Shown: positions 59,803 to 64,000 of the stretch, in pieces | How the letters are laid out: each line of letters starts with the position of its first letter | Numbering within the stretch: the first letter of the stretch is position 1 | Source: Sphaerisporangium siamense | GTDB lineage: Bacteria; Actinomycetota; Actinomycetes; Streptosporangiales; Streptosporangiaceae | NCBI RefSeq assembly: GCF_014205275.1 | Contig: NZ_JACHND010000001.1 | Span: 496,001-560,000 of the forward strand | Reading direction: 5' to 3' | DNA: 64,000 bases | Translations under genes and position numbers: made by a program | The notes under the pieces: generated by a model | Seen by the model: the letters and a program-made list of their open reading frames with translations, nothing else | Databases searched by the model: none | Told to the model about the DNA's origin: nothing

Positions 59803-60798
59803 TCAGCCCGAGCGGTCGGCCACGTAGGAGCACAGGGCCAGCAGGGCCTCGCGGGCCGGGATGTCCGGCAGGGCGTCCAGGTCCGCGCGGGCCCGCTCCA
59901 CCCATGCCATCAGGTCGGCGCGGGCGCGGGCCATCGCCGTGTTCGCGCGCAGCAGCGTGACGGCCTCGTCGATGTCCTGCTCGCCGACCGGTCCGGCCAG
60001 CAGCTCGCGCAGCCGCGCGTCCTCGGGCCCTGTCGATTCGAGGGCGTAGAGGACGGGCAGCGTGCGGATGCCCTCGCGCAGGTCCGTCCCGGGGGTCTTG
60101 CCGCTCTCGCCGGCGGAGGAGGCGACGTCGAGCAGGTCGTCGCCGAGCTGCCAGGCGACGCCGATGGCCTCGCAGGCGCTGGTGAGGCGGCTCACGACCT
60201 CGGCGGGCGCCCCGGACAGCAGCGCGCCGAACCGCCCGGAGGTGGCGATCAGCGAGCCCGTCTTGTCGGCGAGCACCTCGATGTAGTGGGTGATCGCGTC
60301 GACCCCGGGACGTGGCCCGATCGTCTCGCGGATCTGCCCGCGCACCAGCCGCGAGAACGTCCGCGCCTGGATGCGGACCAGTTCGGGCCCGAGGTCGGCG
60401 AGGATCTCCGACGCCTGGGCGAAGAGGTAGTCCCCGGTGAGGATCGCCACGGTGTTGTCCCACCGCGCGTTCGCGGACGGCGACCCCCTGCGCACCCGCG
60501 CCTCGTCCATCACGTCGTCGTGGTAGAGCGTCGCCAGGTGGGTGAGCTCGATGACGACGGCCCCCGGCACGACGCCGGGGGCGGTCGCGTCACCGAAATG
60601 GGACGCCAGGAGCACGATCATCGCGCGGAAACGCTTGCCTCCGGCCAGAATCAGATGCCTGGACGCCTCCGCGACGAAGGCGTCCTCGCTGTCTGCGGCC
60701 GAACGGAGCAGTTTCTCGACGGCGTCGAGGCCGCTCGCGATATCCGCGGCCAGTCCTTCGTCGATGAATGGCAGGTCGACTACGGGCGGCGCGGCCAT
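59803..60798 (-). CDS. Polyprenyl diphosphate synthase
   Basis: The 331-residue trans-prenyltransferase has the first Asp-rich motif YHDDVMDEARVRRGSPSANA (D94, D95, D98) and the second QLGDDLLDVAS, plus GGKRFRAMIV. It makes a long polyprenyl (probably for menaquinone) from IPP and allylic diphosphates. Its position beside nuo genes is common in actinomycetes and fits a respiratory quinone role. The gene follows nuoN by 13 nt on the same strand. Confidence 0.92.
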   Translation of the reverse strand: MAAPPVVDLPFIDEGLAADIASGLDAVEKLLRSAADSEDAFVAEASRHLILAGGKRFRAMIVLLASHFGDATAPGVVPGAVVIELTHLATLYHDDVMDEARVRRGSPSANARWDNTVAILTGDYLFAQASEILADLGPELVRIQARTFSRLVRGQIRETIGPRPGVDAITHYIEVLADKTGSLIATSGRFGALLSGAPAEVVSRLTSACEAIGVAWQLGDDLLDVASSAGESGKTPGTDLREGIRTLPVLYALESTGPEDARLRELLAGPVGEQDIDEAVTLLRANTAMARARADLMAWVERARADLDALPDIPAREALLALCSYVADRSG

Positions 60799-60811
60799 GA
60801 AGCATGTACTC

Positions 60812-62371
60812 CTAACGAACGAACAACGACTGCGCGGCCGAATGCGCGAGGTCGAGCACCGGCTGCGGGAAGACCCCGAGGACTACGGTAGCCGCAGCCG
60901 CGAGCGTGACCACAGCCGCGGTGCCCATGCTCGGCAGGGCGATCGTCGGGCCGTCGGCGGAGGGCTCGCTGAAGAACATCAGGACGATGACGCGGACGTA
61001 GAAGAACGCCGCCATCGCCGATGTCACCACGCCGACGATGACCAGCGCCACGTTGCCGCTCGCGACGGCCGGGGCGAACACGGCGTACTTGCCGAAGAAC
61101 CCGGACGTCAGCGGGATGCCGGCGAAGGCGAGCAGGAAGAGGGCGAAGATGCCCGCCAGCACGGGCGACCTCTTGCCGAGCCCGGCCCAGCGCGACAGGT
61201 GCCCGGCCTCGCCGCCGGCCTCGCGGATCATCGTGACGACCGCGAACGCGCCCACCGTGGCGAACCCGTAGGTCACCAGGTAGAACAGGATGCCCGACAG
61301 GGACGCCGCGTTCTGGGCCTCCTTGCCGGTGGAGACCACGGCGATCAGCAGGAAGCCGGTGTGCGCGATCGACGAGTAGGCCAGCATGCGCTTGATGTCG
61401 GTCTGGGTGATCGCGAGCACGGCGCCGACGATCATCGTGAGGATCGCCACGCCCCACAGCACCGGGGTCCACTCGGTGTCGAGGTTGCCGAGCGCCACCC
61501 AGAAGACGCGCAGCAGCGCGCCGAAGGCGGCGATCAGCGTGCCGGACGCCATGAGCGCGGTGATGGGCGTGGGCGAGCCCTGGTACACGTCGGGCTTCCA
61601 CGCCTGGAACGGGGCCGCGCCGATCTTGAAGAGCAGGCCGACGCCGATGGTCGCGACGCCCAGGAACAGCAGGGTGTCCTTGCCGCCGACGGTGGTCAGG
61701 GCCTTGTCGATCGCGGCGAGGTCCACCGACCCGGCGAAGCCGTACAGCAGCGCGGTGCCGTACAGGAAGAACGCCGACGAGAAGGCGCCGAGCAGGAAGT
61801 ACTTCATCGCCGCCTCCTGCGAGAGCAGGCGGCGACGGCGGGCGAGGCCGCACAGCAGGTACAGCGGCAGCGACATGACCTCAAGGGCCACGAACATGAT
61901 CAGCAGGTCGTTCGAGGCCGGGAAGAGCATCATGCCGCCGACGGCGAACAACACCAGCGGGTAGATCTCGGTGTGCGCGCCGCCTTCGGCGATCGCCTGG
62001 TCCTCCTCGGCGCTGCCGGGGACGGCGGCGGCCTGGGCGACGAACTGGTCGTCGTCGTTGATCAGGAGGACCGAGACGATCGCGAGCAGCAGGATGGCGC
62101 CCCAGATGAACAGCGAGGGGCCGTCCACGGCGACCGCGCCCATGGCGGCGGCGTGGCGCACGCCCTTCGTGCCCTGCCAGACGGTCAGCACGAACGCGCC
62201 GACCATCGACAGGATCGTGATGGGCATCTGGATGGACTTGCGCAGGTAGCGCGGCGCGAGGGCCTCGACGAGCACGCCGACGATCGCCGCCCCGAAGACG
62301 AGGAGCATCGGCGAGAGCTCCCCGTATTCGATCTTCGGCGCCTCGGCGGCGGCAGCGGCGAGCGTGCTCAC
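60812..62371 (-). CDS. nuoN: NADH-quinone oxidoreductase subunit N
   Basis: The 519-residue protein is a Complex I proton-channel subunit with about 14 helices: LVLFAVGGMMLFPASNDLLI, ALEVMSLPLYLLCGLARRR, the conserved lysine block AAMKYFLLGAFSSAFFLYG, KIGAAPFQAWKPDVYQGSPT and KRMLAYSSIAHTGFLLIAV. GTG start at 62371 overlaps the nuoM stop (GTGA). Last nuo gene before the polyprenyl synthase. Confidence 0.96.
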   Translation of the reverse strand: MSTLAAAAAEAPKIEYGELSPMLLVFGAAIVGVLVEALAPRYLRKSIQMPITILSMVGAFVLTVWQGTKGVRHAAAMGAVAVDGPSLFIWGAILLLAIVSVLLINDDDQFVAQAAAVPGSAEEDQAIAEGGAHTEIYPLVLFAVGGMMLFPASNDLLIMFVALEVMSLPLYLLCGLARRRRLLSQEAAMKYFLLGAFSSAFFLYGTALLYGFAGSVDLAAIDKALTTVGGKDTLLFLGVATIGVGLLFKIGAAPFQAWKPDVYQGSPTPITALMASGTLIAAFGALLRVFWVALGNLDTEWTPVLWGVAILTMIVGAVLAITQTDIKRMLAYSSIAHTGFLLIAVVSTGKEAQNAASLSGILFYLVTYGFATVGAFAVVTMIREAGGEAGHLSRWAGLGKRSPVLAGIFALFLLAFAGIPLTSGFFGKYAVFAPAVASGNVALVIVGVVTSAMAAFFYVRVIVLMFFSEPSADGPTIALPSMGTAAVVTLAAAATVVLGVFPQPVLDLAHSAAQSLFVR

Positions 62372-63897
62372 TGGCCTGCCCCCTTCTTTTCAGCGGTGAC
62401 GGGTATGTCGGGGGTGAACTGCGGCGCGTGCACGGTGGTCAGGGTCTGGTGCACCGCGGGATTGACGATGTCCAGCAGCGGCTTGGGGAAGAACCCGAAG
62501 ACGATCAGCAGGGCGATGAGCGGGGCCACGACGACCTTCTCGCGCAGGTTCAGGTCGGGCAGCGCCTTGACGCTCTCCGCGGTCGGCCCGCCCATCATGC
62601 GCTGGTACATCCACAGGATGTAGACGGCGGCCAGCACCATGCCCACGAGGGCGATGACGCCCGGGATCACCCAGTTCTCGAACGTGCCGATCAGGACGAG
62701 GAATTCGCTGACGAACGTGGACAGGCCGGGCAGCGACAGCGAGGACAGGCCCGCGATCAGGAAGGTGCCCGCCAGCACGGGGGCGACCTTCTGCACGCCT
62801 CCGTAGTCCGCGATGTACTGCGAACCCCTGCGGTGGATCAGGAACCCGGCGAGCAGGAACAGCGCGCCGGTCGAGAAGCCGTGGTTCACCATGTACAGCG
62901 TGGCGCCCGCGCCGGCGTCGGCCGACATGGCGAACACGCCCATCGTGATGAAGCCGAAGTGCGAGATCGAGGTGTAGGCGATGAGCCGCTTCATGTCGGT
63001 CTGCCCGATGGCGACGATCGCGCCGTACACGATGCCGATGACGCTGAGCGTGATCACCAGCGGCGTGAAGAACTTCGCGGCGTCCGGGAACAGCTCCAGG
63101 CAGAAGCGCAGCATGCCGTAGGTGCCGACCTTGTCGAGCACGCCGACCAGCAGGACGGCGGCTCCGGCGGGCGCCTGGGCGGCGGCGTCGGGCAGCCAGG
63201 TGTGGAACGGCCAGACCGGGGCCTTGACGGCGAAGGCGATGAAGAAGCCGAGGAACAGCCACTTCTGCGTGGCCGGGTCCTTGATGGCGCCGATCAGCTC
63301 GGGCTGCAGGAAGGTGCCCTTGTCGGCGATGGCGTAGAGCGCGATCACCGCGACCAGCATGAGCAGGCCGCCGAACAGCGAGTACAGCAGGAACTTGACG
63401 GCCGCGTAGGACCGCTGGGCGCCGCCGTAGGACCCGATCATGAAGTACATCGGGATCAGCATCGCCTCGAAGAAGACGTAGAAGAGGAAGACGTCGGTCG
63501 CCGCGAAGACGCCGATCATCATCGCTTCCAGCACCAGGATCAGCGCGAAGTACGTCTTCACCGACCGCTTGGCCTCGGGCCGGTCGGCGTCGTGCCAGGA
63601 GGCGAGCACCACGATCGGCACCAGCACCGCCGCGAGCGCGATCAGCAGCAGCGCGATGCCGTCGACGGCGACCGCGTAGCGGACGCCGAAGGCCGGGATC
63701 CACTGGTGGACCTCGCTGAACTGGTCACGCGGCCCGGAGGGGTCGAACTGGGACGCCATGGCCAGCGTGAGCGCCAGCACGACGAGCGACACCACGAGCG
63801 TGAGCTGCTTGGCGAGTTTGTCGTTGCCCTTGGGCACCGCCGCGACCGCCAGCGCGCCCACCACGGGCACGCCCATCAATATCGAGAGCCAGGGCAT
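62368..63897 (-). CDS. nuoM: NADH-quinone oxidoreductase subunit M
   Basis: The 509-residue antiporter-like subunit shows DGIALLLIALAAVLVPIVVL, FFEAMLIPMYFMIGSYGG (conserved Glu), AVKFLLYSLFGGLLMLVAV and KAPVWPFHTWLPDAAAQAPA with KRLIAYTSISHFGFITMGVF. It spans the membrane about 14 times and pumps protons. The ATG at 63897 shares one base with the nuoL stop (TGATG). Confidence 0.97.
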   Translation of the reverse strand: MPWLSILMGVPVVGALAVAAVPKGNDKLAKQLTLVVSLVVLALTLAMASQFDPSGPRDQFSEVHQWIPAFGVRYAVAVDGIALLLIALAAVLVPIVVLASWHDADRPEAKRSVKTYFALILVLEAMMIGVFAATDVFLFYVFFEAMLIPMYFMIGSYGGAQRSYAAVKFLLYSLFGGLLMLVAVIALYAIADKGTFLQPELIGAIKDPATQKWLFLGFFIAFAVKAPVWPFHTWLPDAAAQAPAGAAVLLVGVLDKVGTYGMLRFCLELFPDAAKFFTPLVITLSVIGIVYGAIVAIGQTDMKRLIAYTSISHFGFITMGVFAMSADAGAGATLYMVNHGFSTGALFLLAGFLIHRRGSQYIADYGGVQKVAPVLAGTFLIAGLSSLSLPGLSTFVSEFLVLIGTFENWVIPGVIALVGMVLAAVYILWMYQRMMGGPTAESVKALPDLNLREKVVVAPLIALLIVFGFFPKPLLDIVNPAVHQTLTTVHAPQFTPDIPVTAEKKGAGQ

Positions 63898-64000
63898 CAC
63901 AGGTTCCCTACGACGAACCATGCGCCGACCAGGAGGGCGGCGCCGAAGAATATCGACAAGGCGTACGACCGCACGAAGCCGGTCTGGACCCGGCGCAGCC
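63897..64000 (-). CDS. nuoL: NADH-quinone oxidoreductase subunit L (C-terminal fragment at window edge)
   Basis: The last 33 codons of a minus-strand gene read LRRVQTGFVRSYALSIFFGA then ALLVGAWFVVGNL and TGA. This is the typical C-terminal helix of NuoL, and it is directly upstream of and coupled to nuoM. The rest lies beyond the window. Confidence 0.85.
   Translation of the reverse strand, partial: LRRVQTGFVRSYALSIFFGAALLVGAWFVVGNL

Overview
The window is about 64 kb of very GC-rich DNA (third codon positions almost all G or C) with frequent GTG starts and 1-4 nt stop/start overlaps. It encodes a partial conservon (histidine-kinase-like protein plus DUF742), DUF5999 and DUF6295 proteins, an F420-type luciferase-like oxidoreductase and a nuo operon next to a polyprenyl synthase. 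This points to a filamentous actinomycete, perhaps of the Streptosporangiales/Thermomonosporaceae type; the genus cannot be read from the sequence.

Layout. 1-9134: an exopolysaccharide operon on the minus strand (priming sugar transferase, rmlA, rmlB, rmlD, an MFS protein, a GT2 rhamnosyltransferase-like enzyme, an unknown protein and a WecG/TagA enzyme) facing the end of another GT2; rmlC is absent. 9457-10476: an intact IS5-type insertion sequence sitting in a CTAG that is the stop codon of its neighbour. 10476-20486: a drug/metabolite exporter with its GntR regulator and operator, a two-gene conservon, a DUF5999/anti-sigma-type ATPase pair, an NB-ARC LuxR regulator, and a WYL regulator next to an internally deleted SDR gene.

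21261-26764 is the most interesting biosynthetic locus: a 2,4-diaminobutyrate aminotransferase followed by a 1359-residue Pls-type membrane NRPS (adenylation, carrier and a multi-pass membrane region with left-handed-helix domains). By family knowledge this is the architecture that makes cationic homo-poly(amino acids); the neighbouring aminotransferase suggests diaminobutyrate as the monomer. 26761-29463 is a small phosphonate-type catabolic locus (FAD oxidoreductase, GntR/UTRA regulator, phosphonatase-like HAD hydrolase).

29473-51233 holds an NhaA-DsbA fusion, small metabolic enzymes, LysR with aldo-keto reductase, secreted proteins, a PxKF-bearing M28 peptidase, a two-component system, two related membrane proteins, a short PEP-synthase-like ATP-grasp/swivel enzyme divergent from two regulators, a serine hydrolase and a DUF1206 protein. 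51978-54149 is a modular GH18 chitinase. 54273-57013 is a decay zone: a toxin-antitoxin pair in which both genes look internally deleted, an intact VapBC, a PIN/HTH pair, and two fragments of msrA 3' ends, followed by intact msrA. 57911-64000 carries rarD, an LLM oxidoreductase, a polyprenyl diphosphate synthase and the 3' end of the nuo operon (nuoN, nuoM, partial nuoL).

All family assignments come from motif and domain recognition by eye; no database search was possible.
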